Shown: positions 37,122 through 46,500, counted from the first letter of the stretch. The stretch: DNA of 64,000 nucleotides from an uncultured Clostridia bacterium (GCA_947303185.1 CAMYXF010000005.1:1-64000); one strand, 5' to 3'. Notes: generated by a model from the letters alone, not told the origin. A program made the numbers and translations.

Positions 37122-38354
37122 TTATTCCTCGAACTTCTTAACGATCATGGAAGCGTTGTGTCCGCCGAATCCGAGGTTGTTTGTCATTGCATAAACAATG
37201 TTGCGGTTCTTAGGTTCGATGAATGTGTAATCGAGATCCATCTCGCCCTCAGATTCCTTGGAACCTGCAGTAACGTGAACATATCCGTCCTGGATAGCCT
37301 TAACGCATGTGATGAGCTCTACGCCGCCTGCACCGCCAAGAACGTGACCGATCATGGACTTTGTGGAGTTGATTGATACGTTCTTGATATCTTCCTTGAA
37401 CGCATACTTCATAGCACGTGTCTCGAAAAGGTCGTTGTGGTGTGTGGAAGTTCCGTGAGCGTTGATGTAATCCATCTCAGAAGGCTTGATGCCTGCTTCC
37501 TGCATTGCGATGATCATTGCCATGCCTGCGCCGCTTCCGTCTTCTGCAGGTGATGTGATGTGATATGCGTCGCATGTAGCGCCGTAGCCTACGATCTCTG
37601 CGAGGATGTTAGCGCCTCTTGCCTTGGCATGCTCATAGCTCTCGATAACGAGAACGCCTGAACCTTCACCGATAACAAAGCCGTCTCTGTCCTTATCGAA
37701 CGGTCTTGAAGCTGTCTCAGGATCTTCGTTTGTTGAAAGAGCAGTAAGTGCTGCGAATCCCTGGATGCCTGTTCTGCATACAGCTGCTTCGCATCCGCCT
37801 GTGATCATGACGTCTGCATCGCCGTACTTAACAGCCTTGAAAGCATCACCGATTGAGTGAAGACCTGTAGCGCATGCTGTAACTACGCATGTGTTGATAC
37901 CCTTCATTCCGTACTGGATCGCGATGTTAGCGGATGCCATGTTTGCAATCATCATAGGGATGTACATAGGAGCAATCTTATTGGACTTCTCGAATCTGAT
38001 CTGCTCTCTCTCGTGAGCCTGCATTGAACCGATACCGGAGCTTACGATGACACCTACTCTGTAAGGGTCTTCCTTCTCCATATCAAGTCCTGCCTGCTCG
38101 ATAGCTTCCTTAGCAGCAGCCAAAGCGTAGTGAGCGAAAGGTTCCATACGCTTCATTGTCTTGAAATCCATGTAGTTCTGAGGATCGAAATCCTTTACTT
38201 CGCATGCGAGCTTTACCTTAAAACCGCTTGCATCAAACTTTGTAATCGGCGCGGTAGCTGCCTTTCCTTTCTTAAGACCTTCCCAGAAAGTCTCAACGCT
38301 GTTACCAAGAGGTGTGATTGCACCCATACCGGTTACTACGACTCTGTTTGCCAT
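37122..38354 (-). CDS. fabF: 3-oxoacyl-ACP synthase II
   Basis: Elongating ketosynthase, 410 aa. The Cys-His-His triad is visible: Cys in VVTACATGLHSIG, His in INAHGTSTHHND and His in KSMIGHVLGGAGG. It is the only intact FabF of the main operon; FabB is not present. Confidence 0.97.
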   Translation of the reverse strand: MANRVVVTGMGAITPLGNSVETFWEGLKKGKAATAPITKFDASGFKVKLACEVKDFDPQNYMDFKTMKRMEPFAHYALAAAKEAIEQAGLDMEKEDPYRVGVIVSSGIGSMQAHEREQIRFEKSNKIAPMYIPMMIANMASANIAIQYGMKGINTCVVTACATGLHSIGDAFKAVKYGDADVMITGGCEAAVCRTGIQGFAALTALSTNEDPETASRPFDKDRDGFVIGEGSGVLVIESYEHAKARGANILAEIVGYGATCDAYHITSPAEDGSGAGMAMIIAMQEAGIKPSEMDYINAHGTSTHHNDLFETRAMKYAFKEDIKNVSINSTKSMIGHVLGGAGGVELITCVKAIQDGYVHVTAGSKESEGEMDLDYTFIEPKNRNIVYAMTNNLGFGGHNASMIVKKFEE

Positions 38355-38410
38355 TTACTTAATTCTCCGTTAGTTTTTTATTTTCGAGGTGCTCCCCAAA
38401 AGCACCTTAA

Positions 38411-39157
38411 TTACATATGCATTCCGCCGTCTACGGAAAGAACCTGACCTGTGATGTAAGAAGCATCTTCAGAGCAGAGGAAGTTAACTGCGTTAGCGAT
38501 ATCCTCAGGCTGTCCGTATCTCTTGAGAGGGATAAGATCGAAGATCGCACTCTTCTGCTTGTCTGTGAGAACAGCAGTCATGGGTGTCTCAACATATCCG
38601 GGAGCGATAGCGTTGAATGTGATGTTTCTTGAAGCGAACTCTCTGGCGCATGACTTTGTAACGCCTACGATTCCTGCCTTTGAAGCGGAATAGTTGACCT
38701 GTCCTGCCTGGCCCTCAAGTCCTACGATTGAAGAGATGCTTACGACTCTTCCTTCCTTCTTCTTCATCATGATAGGTGTTACGTGCTTGATGAAGTTGAA
38801 TGTACCCTTGAGGTTAACTGCGATAACTGTATCGAAGTTCTCTTCTGTCATCTTGAGAAGGAGTCCGTCTCTTGTGATACCTGCGTTGTTAACGAGGATG
38901 TAGATGCCGCCGAAGTCTTCGTTGATCTGGGCTACTGTCTCAGCAACCTTCTCGAAATCAGCAACGTTGCACTGATATGCCTTTGCATCAACGCCAAGTG
39001 CCTTTACTTCTTCCTCAGCTTCCTTGCTGTTTTCGAGGGGGCATGCATCAACGATTGCGATGTTATAGCCGCTCTTTGCAAGCTTGATTGCGATAGCCTT
39101 ACCGATACCTCTTGAAGCGCCTGTAACGATTGCTGTTTTTCTTGTGTTCTCTGACAT
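38411..39157 (-). CDS. fabG: 3-oxoacyl-ACP reductase
   Basis: NADPH-dependent short-chain dehydrogenase, 248 aa. It has the cofactor motif VTGASRGIGKAI, NNAGITRD, and the catalytic Ser-Tyr-Lys in SISSIVG and YSASKAG. It lies between fabD and fabF. Confidence 0.96.
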   Translation of the reverse strand: MSENTRKTAIVTGASRGIGKAIAIKLAKSGYNIAIVDACPLENSKEAEEEVKALGVDAKAYQCNVADFEKVAETVAQINEDFGGIYILVNNAGITRDGLLLKMTEENFDTVIAVNLKGTFNFIKHVTPIMMKKKEGRVVSISSIVGLEGQAGQVNYSASKAGIVGVTKSCAREFASRNITFNAIAPGYVETPMTAVLTDKQKSAIFDLIPLKRYGQPEDIANAVNFLCSEDASYITGQVLSVDGGMHM

Positions 39158-39174
39158 GATCTGTACCTCCTTAA

Positions 39175-40092
39175 TCAGCCGAGCTTTTCCTTTAATGTTT
39201 CAATGTCTTCAGGTGAAGCGACACCGATTACCTTGATTGAAGGAACCGTCTTTCTGACAAATCCTGCGATTGTCTTTCCGGGACCAACTTCAATGATCGT
39301 GTCGACTCCCATCTTCTCGAGCTCATAAAGTGTCTGCTCCCACTTAACGGGACTGTAGACCTGCTTCTCAAGAAGATCCTTAATCTGTGCCTTGTCTTCT
39401 ATCTTTTCTGCGCTTGCGTTTGCAAAATAAGGGATCTTGAGATCCTTCATTTCAACGTTTGCAAGTTCTTTTCCGAGTTCCTCGCCTGCTACCTTGAGAA
39501 GAGGTGAGTGGAAAGGTCCTGATACGTTAAGCTCAACGACCTTTTTAGCACCTGCTTCAGAAAGCTTGGGCATAGCCTCGTGAACTGCTTCCTTCTTGCC
39601 TGTGATTACGATCTGGCCGGGGCAGTTAAAGTTAGCAGGCCATACGTTCTCGATCGTATTTGTAACTGCTTCAACCTGCTCCTGTGTAAGACCGATAACT
39701 GCTGCCATAGTGCCCTCGCCTGCGGGAACAGCGTTGGACATGAGTCTTCCTCTGATTCTCGTAAGTCTTACGGCGTCCTCAAATCCGAGTGCACCTGCAA
39801 CATAAAGGCTGCAGTATTCACCGAGTGAAAGACCTGCAGTTACGTCAGGCTTGATGCCTGCCTTAAGGAGCGCATCAGTGATGATGCAGCATGCAGTAAC
39901 AAGTGCAGGCTGTGTATATTCTGTGATGTTGATGTCTTCGTTCTCCTCGAAAAGGAGCTTGTTCATGTCGATGCCTGAAGCCTGTGAAGCTTTAGCAACC
40001 ATTTCAGCGTAAGCGCTGTCTGCCTTAACAAAACCTTCGGCCATTCCAACGTGCTGTACGCCCTGGCCCGGATAACAAAATGCGATACTCAT
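39175..40092 (-). CDS. fabD: Malonyl-CoA:ACP transacylase
   Basis: Loads malonyl onto ACP. The protein has 305 aa. The nucleophile Ser is in AGLSLGEYCSLY, an Arg in RLTRIRGRLM, and the His in GPFHSPLL. Its start overlaps the fabK stop by one base, so the two are translationally coupled. Confidence 0.96.
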   Translation of the reverse strand: MSIAFCYPGQGVQHVGMAEGFVKADSAYAEMVAKASQASGIDMNKLLFEENEDINITEYTQPALVTACCIITDALLKAGIKPDVTAGLSLGEYCSLYVAGALGFEDAVRLTRIRGRLMSNAVPAGEGTMAAVIGLTQEQVEAVTNTIENVWPANFNCPGQIVITGKKEAVHEAMPKLSEAGAKKVVELNVSGPFHSPLLKVAGEELGKELANVEMKDLKIPYFANASAEKIEDKAQIKDLLEKQVYSPVKWEQTLYELEKMGVDTIIEVGPGKTIAGFVRKTVPSIKVIGVASPEDIETLKEKLG

Positions 40093-41024
40093 TATGCTTC
40101 GAGTTTCCTTCCTAAAAGCTTGTCTGCCTCTTCGAACATCGTCTCAACGATGACCTTGGCAGGTCTGATCTCACTGACAAGACCTGCGATCTGTCCTGCC
40201 ATGAATGTTCCTTCCTTAACGTCACCTTCGACAACAGCCTTACGGAGACTTCCTACTGTGAGTCCCTCGAGCTCTTCGAAAGTAACGCCGCTCTGCTCCA
40301 TCTCAAGATACTTGTTGGAAAGAGCGTTTCTGATCTGTCTTACAGGGTGGCCGTAAGATCTGCCGGTAACTCTTGTTGAGTTATCCTTTGCCTTGATGAC
40401 CATATCCTTGTAGTTCTGGTGAACGTTTACCTCGTCACATGCGCAGAAAACAGTTCCGCACTGAACGCCTTCGGCACCGAGCATGAAAGCAGCTGCAACG
40501 CCTCTGCCGTCAGCGATACCGCCTGCTGCGATAACGGGGATGGATACTGCGTCAACGACCTGGGGAACCAGTGTCATTGTCGTAGCTTCACCGATGTGTC
40601 CGCCGGACTCCGTGCCCTCAGCGATAACGGCATCAGCACCGCACTGCTGCATTCTCTTTGCGAGAGCAACACCTGCGACAACAGGAACTACGATGATGCC
40701 TGCCTCTTTCCACATCTCCATATACTTCTCCGGTGAACCAGCACCAGTAGTAACTACCTTAACTTTTTCTTCTGCGATAACCTTAGCGATCTCAGGAGCT
40801 CTGGGATTCATGAGCATAAGGTTTACGCCGAACGGCTTATCTGTTGCTTCACGGCACTTCTTGATCTGGTCACGGAGCCAGTTCTCGTCAGCGCCGCCGA
40901 CACCGATGATACCGAGACCGCCTGCTTCGGAAACTGCTGCAGCGATGTGCCAGTCAGCTACCCATGCCATACCACCCTGGAAGATGGGGTACTTGATGCC
41001 GATCAAATCTGTGATTCTTGTCAT
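40092..41024 (-). CDS. fabK: Enoyl-ACP reductase II (FMN type)
   Basis: Reduces enoyl-ACP with NAD(P)H and FMN; 310 aa. It shows the 2-nitropropane dioxygenase-like fold signature: KYPIFQGGMAWVADWHIAAAVSEAGGLGIIG, EGTESGGHIGEA and IAAGGIADGRGVAAAFMLGAEGVQ. FabK enzymes are known to be insensitive to triclosan, unlike FabI, and no FabI is seen here. Confidence 0.95.
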   Translation of the reverse strand: MTRITDLIGIKYPIFQGGMAWVADWHIAAAVSEAGGLGIIGVGGADENWLRDQIKKCREATDKPFGVNLMLMNPRAPEIAKVIAEEKVKVVTTGAGSPEKYMEMWKEAGIIVVPVVAGVALAKRMQQCGADAVIAEGTESGGHIGEATTMTLVPQVVDAVSIPVIAAGGIADGRGVAAAFMLGAEGVQCGTVFCACDEVNVHQNYKDMVIKAKDNSTRVTGRSYGHPVRQIRNALSNKYLEMEQSGVTFEELEGLTVGSLRKAVVEGDVKEGTFMAGQIAGLVSEIRPAKVIVETMFEEADKLLGRKLEA

Positions 41025-41057
41025 GTCCTTTATCTCCTTTATATTTTCGAAAATGGA

Positions 41058-42032
41058 TTAGTAAACAATGTAGTTTGCATCCCATGTAAGGCCTGCGCCG
41101 AAGCTTGCGAGAACGAGCTTCATGCCGGGCTTGAGTCTGCCGTCCTGCTTCATCTCCCAGAGGAGGATCGGGATGCTTGCAGATGAGATGTTTCCGTAAT
41201 TCATGATGTTCATGGGGAACTTGTCACGTGAGATACCGAGCTTCTTTGCAGTAGCTTCGATGATTCTCGCGTTTGCCTGGTGAAGGATGAAGTAGTCGAT
41301 CTCTTCAAGGTCGAAGTTGTACTTCTCGGCAAGATCCTTGATGATCTGCGGAACTTCAGTAACAGCGAACTTGAATACTTCTCTTCCCTGCATTGCGAAA
41401 GATGTTAATTCCTTGAAGCCTTCCTCTTCCCATCTGTCGGGCTGTCTTGCAGCCTGGCATGTGAGGCAGTCTCCCCTGTAGCCTGAAGATCTCATGATGA
41501 ATTCATTGCGCTTGATGTCTTCAGCCTTAAGAACTGCAGCACCTGCGCCGTCACCGAAGAGGATGCATGTTCCTCTGTCTTCAAAGTTTGCGAAATTTGA
41601 ATTACACTCTGTACCGATTACGAGAGCGAGCTTTGAGTTACCTGTCTCGATAAAGCTCTGAACCGTATTGTAAGCAACGATGAATCCGGGGCATGCGCAT
41701 ACTACGTCGAAGCATCCGCAGTTCTCAGATACACCGAGTTCCTTCTGGACGATGCATGATAAAGCAGGGATAACACTGTCTGATGTTGTAGATGCTGTAA
41801 CGATAAAATCGATATCCTTGGGATCGATTCCTGCATCCTCTACTGCTCTCTTTGCAGCCTCGACAGCCATTGTTGAAGGCTTCTCAGTAACGTGGTCTGC
41901 GATATGTCTTTCCTTTATTCCTGTACGCTCGGTGATCCACTCATCGCTTGTGTCGAGAATCTTAGCGAAATCGTCGTTGGTTACGACTTTCTTCGGGATG
42001 TAAGATCCGAGTCCGATAATTCTGCCTGTCAT
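41058..42032 (-). CDS. fabH: 3-oxoacyl-ACP synthase III
   Basis: Starts fatty-acid synthesis by condensing an acyl-CoA with malonyl-ACP; 324 aa. The active Cys lies in VVCACPGFIVAY, His in LHQANARII and Asn in NYGNISSASIPI. It is the first gene of the operon. Two FabT-box-like palindromes and a promoter lie 70-130 nt upstream. Confidence 0.96.
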   Translation of the reverse strand: MTGRIIGLGSYIPKKVVTNDDFAKILDTSDEWITERTGIKERHIADHVTEKPSTMAVEAAKRAVEDAGIDPKDIDFIVTASTTSDSVIPALSCIVQKELGVSENCGCFDVVCACPGFIVAYNTVQSFIETGNSKLALVIGTECNSNFANFEDRGTCILFGDGAGAAVLKAEDIKRNEFIMRSSGYRGDCLTCQAARQPDRWEEEGFKELTSFAMQGREVFKFAVTEVPQIIKDLAEKYNFDLEEIDYFILHQANARIIEATAKKLGISRDKFPMNIMNYGNISSASIPILLWEMKQDGRLKPGMKLVLASFGAGLTWDANYIVY

Positions 42033-42099
42033 TATTAGAACCTCTTATTCTGCCCTGCCTGAGTAACTATATTGGGGCATAGTTGTCCTCAGGTTAATT

Positions 42100-42161
42100 A
42101 GTTTGATTGTCAAAGTATTCCACAAACAGACAACATTGTCAAGTCCTTTGATTCTCAAAGG
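42100..42161 (-). promoter_or_regulatory. fab operon promoter flanked by two FabT-box-like operators
   Basis: On the minus strand the promoter is TTGACA (42137-42142), 17 nt, AATACT (42114-42119). One palindrome, TTTGA-N3-TCAAA (42102-42114 core), overlaps the -10; a second copy (42147-42159 core) sits just upstream of the -35. The first, with flanks AGTTTGATTGTCAAAGT, matches the published FabT box of streptococci (ANTTTGATTATCAAATT type). I infer repression by a MarR-type FabT/FabR protein, but no such gene is in this cluster. Confidence 0.72.
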
Positions 42162-42283
42162 AATTTGTCAAAGCCTTGATTTTCGTGGATTTATAAGGTG
42201 TTTAAGGTCTGTAATTGCATCTTATGGTTGCTGCCTCTCTCCTGAAACCGAAAATACAGATCCTGTCAGTCTCGCGAATCAAA

Positions 42284-42389
42284 AAATGCGGCTAATAGTG
42301 CGGCTATAGCCGCATAGAAAACCGCATTTCTGACTGAAATTATTAAAATTTGCGGTTAAAAGTGCGGCATAGCCGCATATTTAGCCGCA
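42284..42389. repeat. Nested palindromes, 64-nt period
   Basis: First unit: AAATGCGG (42284) pairs with CCGCATTT (42322-42329) around a perfect inner palindrome TGCGGCTATAGCCGCA (42299-42314). Second unit: TGCGGTTAAA (42351) pairs with TTTAGCCGCA (42380-42389) around TGCGGC-AT-AGCCGCA. TGCGG arms recur 64 nt apart (42287 and 42351). It sits between the flavoprotein terminator and the fab promoter. Confidence 0.65.
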
Positions 42390-42417
42390 TTTTCAAATAG
42401 TCATATAAAGCAAAAAC

Positions 42418-42436
42418 GCCGGACACCCTGTCCGGC
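42418..42436 (-). terminator. Terminator after the flavoprotein gene
   Basis: GCCGGACA-GGG-TGTCCGGC, a perfect 8-bp stem with a 3-nt loop, followed by GTTTTTGC in minus sense. It separates the second acyl cluster from the fab operon. Confidence 0.88.
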
Positions 42437-42461
42437 ATCTCTATCTTCAAAATAAATCAGA

Positions 42462-43196
42462 TTATTTTTCGAATCTGCTTGCAGCCCAGCCGCCCTCATT
42501 CAGATGGGAGCTTGTGAGCGTGGCAAATCCTTCGGGTGAAAGGAGCGGGATCTGGAGCTTTCTGATCGTCTCGGGATCAAGCTTAAAGTTGTTGGCGCAG
42601 TATTCCGCACCTGCCTTCTTAAGATCGTCCATATAGACCCTGATCTGTCTTTTTGCCTTACCGGTCATGAAGACCTCGCCCATCGGACAGAGGATTGCAG
42701 TATATCTGTCCCTGCCGCCGCAGATAAGGTCGTACTGTGCCAGGAGCGCCGGATAAACAGGCTCAAGCTCGACATAGCCGCAGGAACTTATGATTACGAA
42801 CTTCTTTTCGAAGATGGAAGGATCTCTCATCTTGTTAAATGTCTGGCCGTCGTCAGACCTGGTACCCATGTAGGGTTCAGCGAGTGCGAGGCACCTGTCG
42901 GTAACTGCCTTGAGCTGTGAAGGCATACCGTAGAAATACAGAGGGAAGCTCTCGATGATGACGTCAGCTTCCTTGATGGCAGCGATTATCTCTGCCATGT
43001 CATCCTTAATAGCGCATGTGCCGTCAGAAGAAGCCCAGCATGCAAAGCAACCTTTGCAGGGCTTAATGTCCTTGGCATAAATATCTATTCTTTTTACTTC
43101 AGTGCCTTCTGGAAAACCAGAAACGAACGCATCCGTTACATGGAGCGTGTTGCTTCTTTCGATCTTGGGGCTGCCGTTAAGAATAAGTACTTTCAT
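42462..43196 (-). CDS. NADPH-dependent FMN reductase-like flavoprotein
   Basis: A 244-aa flavodoxin-fold protein: KVLILNGSPKIERSNT (phosphate-binding start), then CKGCFACWASSDGTC, a Cys-rich loop as in iron-sulfur flavoproteins and related reductases, and ESFPLYFYGMPSQLKAVTDR. It is the last gene of ACP-KS-FabG2, 24 nt after fabG2. A redox step on an acyl chain is possible but not shown. Confidence 0.85.
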   Translation of the reverse strand: MKVLILNGSPKIERSNTLHVTDAFVSGFPEGTEVKRIDIYAKDIKPCKGCFACWASSDGTCAIKDDMAEIIAAIKEADVIIESFPLYFYGMPSQLKAVTDRCLALAEPYMGTRSDDGQTFNKMRDPSIFEKKFVIISSCGYVELEPVYPALLAQYDLICGGRDRYTAILCPMGEVFMTGKAKRQIRVYMDDLKKAGAEYCANNFKLDPETIRKLQIPLLSPEGFATLTSSHLNEGGWAASRFEK

Positions 43197-43220
43197 TTAT
43201 ATATATAACCTCTCGAAAAA

Positions 43221-43955
43221 TCAGAGGCTCAAACCTCCGTCGAGAACGATTACCTGGCCTGTCATGTAATTGAATGATTCAGAAAGAAGGCTTGCTACAC
43301 AGTTTGCAACGTCTTCAGCAGTACCAAAACGCTTCATGGGAACGCTGTCTAAGTATTTCTCTGCAAGATCGCCCGGAATGGACTTGATCATATCGGTGCC
43401 GATAAAGCCCGGAGCAACTGCATTTACCTGGATGCCGTAAGGAGCGAGCTCTTTTGCCATCGTCTGTGTCATGGAGTTGACCGCGCCTTTTGTAGCGCTG
43501 TAAACGCTCTGGCCGGGAACTGCGAGGATGGAACTTACGGAAGATACGTTGATGATCTTGCCGCTCTTCTGTGAGCACATCTTGAGGCTTGCTGCCTGTG
43601 CGCAGTTGATATAACCCTTGATGTTGATCGCAAGGCTTCTTTCCAAAGACTCCTGTCTGATCATGAGAAGGTATGCGTCATCAACGACACCTGCGTTGTT
43701 GACCAGAACATCGATAGTCTCAAAGCTTTTCTTGATGTCCTTGAACATCGCCTTGACCTGCATCATGTCTGATGTGTCAGCCTTGTAGATCTCGCAGCGG
43801 ACACCTGTGGCAGCAATCTCTGCTTTTGCAGCTTCAGCGGCAGCATCGTTATTAGCATAGTTGAGGGCTATGTCATAGCCTTCCTGTGCGAGCTTTAAAG
43901 CGATCGCCTTGCCAATTCCTCTTGAGCCGCCTGTAACTACTGCTGTCTTGCCCAT
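43221..43955 (-). CDS. Second 3-oxoacyl-ACP reductase-like SDR
   Basis: A 244-aa classical short-chain dehydrogenase. Motifs are VTGGSRGIGKAI, NNAGVVDD, a Ser in NVSSVSS and YSATKGAVN. It is clearly similar to the operon FabG but distinct. Its position between the ketosynthase fusion and the flavoprotein suggests it reduces the beta-keto product of that ketosynthase. Confidence 0.92.
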   Translation of the reverse strand: MGKTAVVTGGSRGIGKAIALKLAQEGYDIALNYANNDAAAEAAKAEIAATGVRCEIYKADTSDMMQVKAMFKDIKKSFETIDVLVNNAGVVDDAYLLMIRQESLERSLAINIKGYINCAQAASLKMCSQKSGKIINVSSVSSILAVPGQSVYSATKGAVNSMTQTMAKELAPYGIQVNAVAPGFIGTDMIKSIPGDLAEKYLDSVPMKRFGTAEDVANCVASLLSESFNYMTGQVIVLDGGLSL

Positions 43956-43977
43956 AATCCTGCCTTCCTTTTAGAAA

Positions 43978-46242
43978 TTATGCCTTTGTGAGTAATACTG
44001 CCGAATAAAGAGCACTTGTTCCGAATGATACGGCGATGCCATTCTCGAACTTGCCCTCGTAAATATCCTGTGCAAGCTTTGCGAACTGCAAAGATGAAGA
44101 AGCTGCTCTTGCTTCACCATAGTCCTTCTTAACGAGCTTAACTTCGATGTTGTCGCCGAAGATTTTCTTATAAACGCCCATCTCGAAGCTGTCGACTTCT
44201 TCAATGCCGTTGCCGAAGCCGTAGATGCACTTAACGTCTTCAGGCTTCATGCCGGCCTCATCAAGAACATTGTTGATGACGTTCGTAAGTGAAGCTTCGG
44301 ACAATCTCAGGTTGTCAGTTCTGTCGCCTGACGTATCTCTTGCAGAAGAGAAACCTGCAATCTTCGCATATCTCTTGGCGCCTCTTTCAGTTGCGCTTGA
44401 ATCCTTTTCGATAACGCATGTTACGGAACCTTCACCGAGAGTTGCTTTGCCGGCGCCGGTCTTGCCGAGGTCTGAATAGATCTCATTATCGATGTCGGTA
44501 CACTCATCTGTTCCTGATGCGAGCATGATGTTCTCATAACCGAACATGATTACGCCGATTGCGGCACAAACGCTCTGGAGACCTGACTGGAATCCGTTTG
44601 CGATCGTTGCGTTATAGCCCTTGATGCCTGTGAAAATGCTGAGGTATCCGCCTGCTGCGTTGTATACGGTATTCGGGAAAGCAAATGCTGAACCCTTGTC
44701 GATGCCGTCCTTGATAATTCCCTTCTGGAAATTAGCAATCTCAGTCATCGGTCCTTCGTTAGTTCCGATGCAGATACCGATGATGCCCGCATTATCGTCA
44801 GTAACCGTGATTCCGGCATCTTCCAAAGCTCTTACACCGCTCAAAAGCTGGAGCTGTGAGAGTCTGTCGAGCTTTCTTAAGAATGCTGACTTAACACCAT
44901 ACGCCTTAAATATTTCGGTGTCGAGATTTGCAACATAGCTCTTTGTTGCTTCGTCGTATTCGCCGTTTACCATGCCGATACCGGTAACGTAGAGTTCCTG
45001 CTTCGGGCATGAAAGATTAAGAACATTGGGATCTTTTGCAAATACGATGCTTGCGTTGTTTCCGCCGAACGCGAAAGAGTTGGACATCGCATACTTGATG
45101 TCTCTTTCCCTGGGTGTGTTGGCGATGAAATCAATATTTCCGGACTTCTCGGCAAGGACCTTAAGGTCATCTTCCGTGTATCCGGTCGTGGGAGGGAGCT
45201 TGCCCTCTACCAGTGCCTTAACAGTCATTACTGCCTCAATGGCGCCTGCAGCACCAAGGCAGTGTCCTGTCATGGACTTTGTTGAGCTTACGGAGATATG
45301 GTCATTCTCCGCAAAGCATGTCTTCAAAGAAAGGAACTCAGACTCGTCGTTCTTTGCCGTACCCGTACCGTGTGCGTTGACATAGTCGATGTCTGTAAAC
45401 TTGAGTCCTGAATTCTTGACCGCGCGAGTGATAACGCTCATCTGGCCTTCGCCGTCCGGTCTCGGAGCCGTGATGTGATAAGCATCAGAGCTTACGCCTG
45501 AACCTAAGACGTCGCAGTATATTTTCGCGCCGCGCTTAACGGCATGCTCGTAGCTCTCGACTACAAGTACGCCTGCGCCTTCGCCTAACGTAATACCTTC
45601 ACTGTGATTGAACGGAGAGCACTCTGTAGCGTCCAGTGCCCTCAAAGCGTGGAAACCCGAGAAAGCAAGTGATGAGAATGAATCGCATCCGCCTGCAAGG
45701 AAGATCTCGCCTTTGCCGCCTCTGATGAGGTCTATGGCAAGCGCGATACTCAAAGTACCTGCTGCACAGGCATTTACGATGTTAGCGGTAATTCCGCCGG
45801 CATTGTAGTAATCAGCGACGTTACCTGCGATTACGGAAGCGGGCATAGCCTTAAGATCTTCGATCTCGCCCTTCTCGCCGTTGCACTTCTGCTTGTAGTA
45901 TTTCTCTACGCATGCAGCGCCGGCAATGCAGCTTCCAAGGATAACGCCGATCTCGGATGCATCTTCGGAATCCATGTCGATTCCGGCATCCTTAATGGCT
46001 TCGCCTGCTGCCTTTATTCCAAGGGCAGTGGTTCTGTCGTATCTGCCGTTTGCAAGTTCCCCGTTTGAAAGATCTACCTCTGCACCCTTGTGGGAGTAGC
46101 AGTCGGAAGTATCAAAACTCTTAACGTCCGTAATGCCGGAAACACCCTTAAGAGCTGCTTCAAAGCATTCTTCGGTATTGTGTCCGATTGCGCTCACAAG
46201 GCCAAGGCCCGTGATTACGCAACGCTTTTCGTTCATTGGCAT
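43978..46242 (-). CDS. Ketosynthase fused to a catalytically dead ketosynthase (KS-CLF-like)
   Basis: A 754-aa protein made of two thiolase-fold ketosynthase units. Unit 1 (about 5-408) keeps the triad: Cys159 in IVNACAAGTLSI, His in NAHGTGTAKND and His in SMTGHCLGAAGA. Unit 2 (about 415-752) keeps the fold landmarks but not the residues. At the Cys position it reads ANGFQSGLQS (Cys to Phe), the first His region is YGFGNGIEE, and the second reads DYGEARAASSS. This arrangement recalls KS and chain-length-factor pairs of type II polyketide or aryl polyene systems, here in one chain. It is 6 nt downstream of an ACP gene and followed by fabG2. The product is unknown. Confidence 0.88.
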   Translation of the reverse strand: MPMNEKRCVITGLGLVSAIGHNTEECFEAALKGVSGITDVKSFDTSDCYSHKGAEVDLSNGELANGRYDRTTALGIKAAGEAIKDAGIDMDSEDASEIGVILGSCIAGAACVEKYYKQKCNGEKGEIEDLKAMPASVIAGNVADYYNAGGITANIVNACAAGTLSIALAIDLIRGGKGEIFLAGGCDSFSSLAFSGFHALRALDATECSPFNHSEGITLGEGAGVLVVESYEHAVKRGAKIYCDVLGSGVSSDAYHITAPRPDGEGQMSVITRAVKNSGLKFTDIDYVNAHGTGTAKNDESEFLSLKTCFAENDHISVSSTKSMTGHCLGAAGAIEAVMTVKALVEGKLPPTTGYTEDDLKVLAEKSGNIDFIANTPRERDIKYAMSNSFAFGGNNASIVFAKDPNVLNLSCPKQELYVTGIGMVNGEYDEATKSYVANLDTEIFKAYGVKSAFLRKLDRLSQLQLLSGVRALEDAGITVTDDNAGIIGICIGTNEGPMTEIANFQKGIIKDGIDKGSAFAFPNTVYNAAGGYLSIFTGIKGYNATIANGFQSGLQSVCAAIGVIMFGYENIMLASGTDECTDIDNEIYSDLGKTGAGKATLGEGSVTCVIEKDSSATERGAKRYAKIAGFSSARDTSGDRTDNLRLSEASLTNVINNVLDEAGMKPEDVKCIYGFGNGIEEVDSFEMGVYKKIFGDNIEVKLVKKDYGEARAASSSLQFAKLAQDIYEGKFENGIAVSFGTSALYSAVLLTKA

Positions 46243-46248
46243 TATCTA

Positions 46249-46500
46249 TCAGTCCTCTTTATGTGCTTCTACGAATGCAGTAAGTGTCTCGATTGAACGG
46301 AAGTCCTCTCTTGTGGCACCTGCGCCGGAGATATCAACTCCGAAAAGGTTCTCGATACCTACGATGATCTCGATGGAATCGATGGAATCAAGTCCGATGT
46401 CCTCACCGAAAAGCTCTGAATCGTACTCGAGTTCGTCTGCAGGGATTCTGAGTCTCTCTACAAGCATTCCCTTGATCTGCTCAGCGATCTCATTATTCAT
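46249..46500 (-). CDS. Acyl carrier protein
   Basis: An 83-aa ACP. The phosphopantetheine Ser39 is in DIGLDSIDSIEI. I start at the ATG at 46500 with AGGAGG 9 nt upstream; a TTG two codons earlier lies too close to it. It is the only ACP in the window, placed with the ketosynthase fusion and not with the fab operon, so it may be dedicated to that cluster or shared. Confidence 0.93.
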   Translation of the reverse strand: MNNEIAEQIKGMLVERLRIPADELEYDSELFGEDIGLDSIDSIEIIVGIENLFGVDISGAGATREDFRSIETLTAFVEAHKED

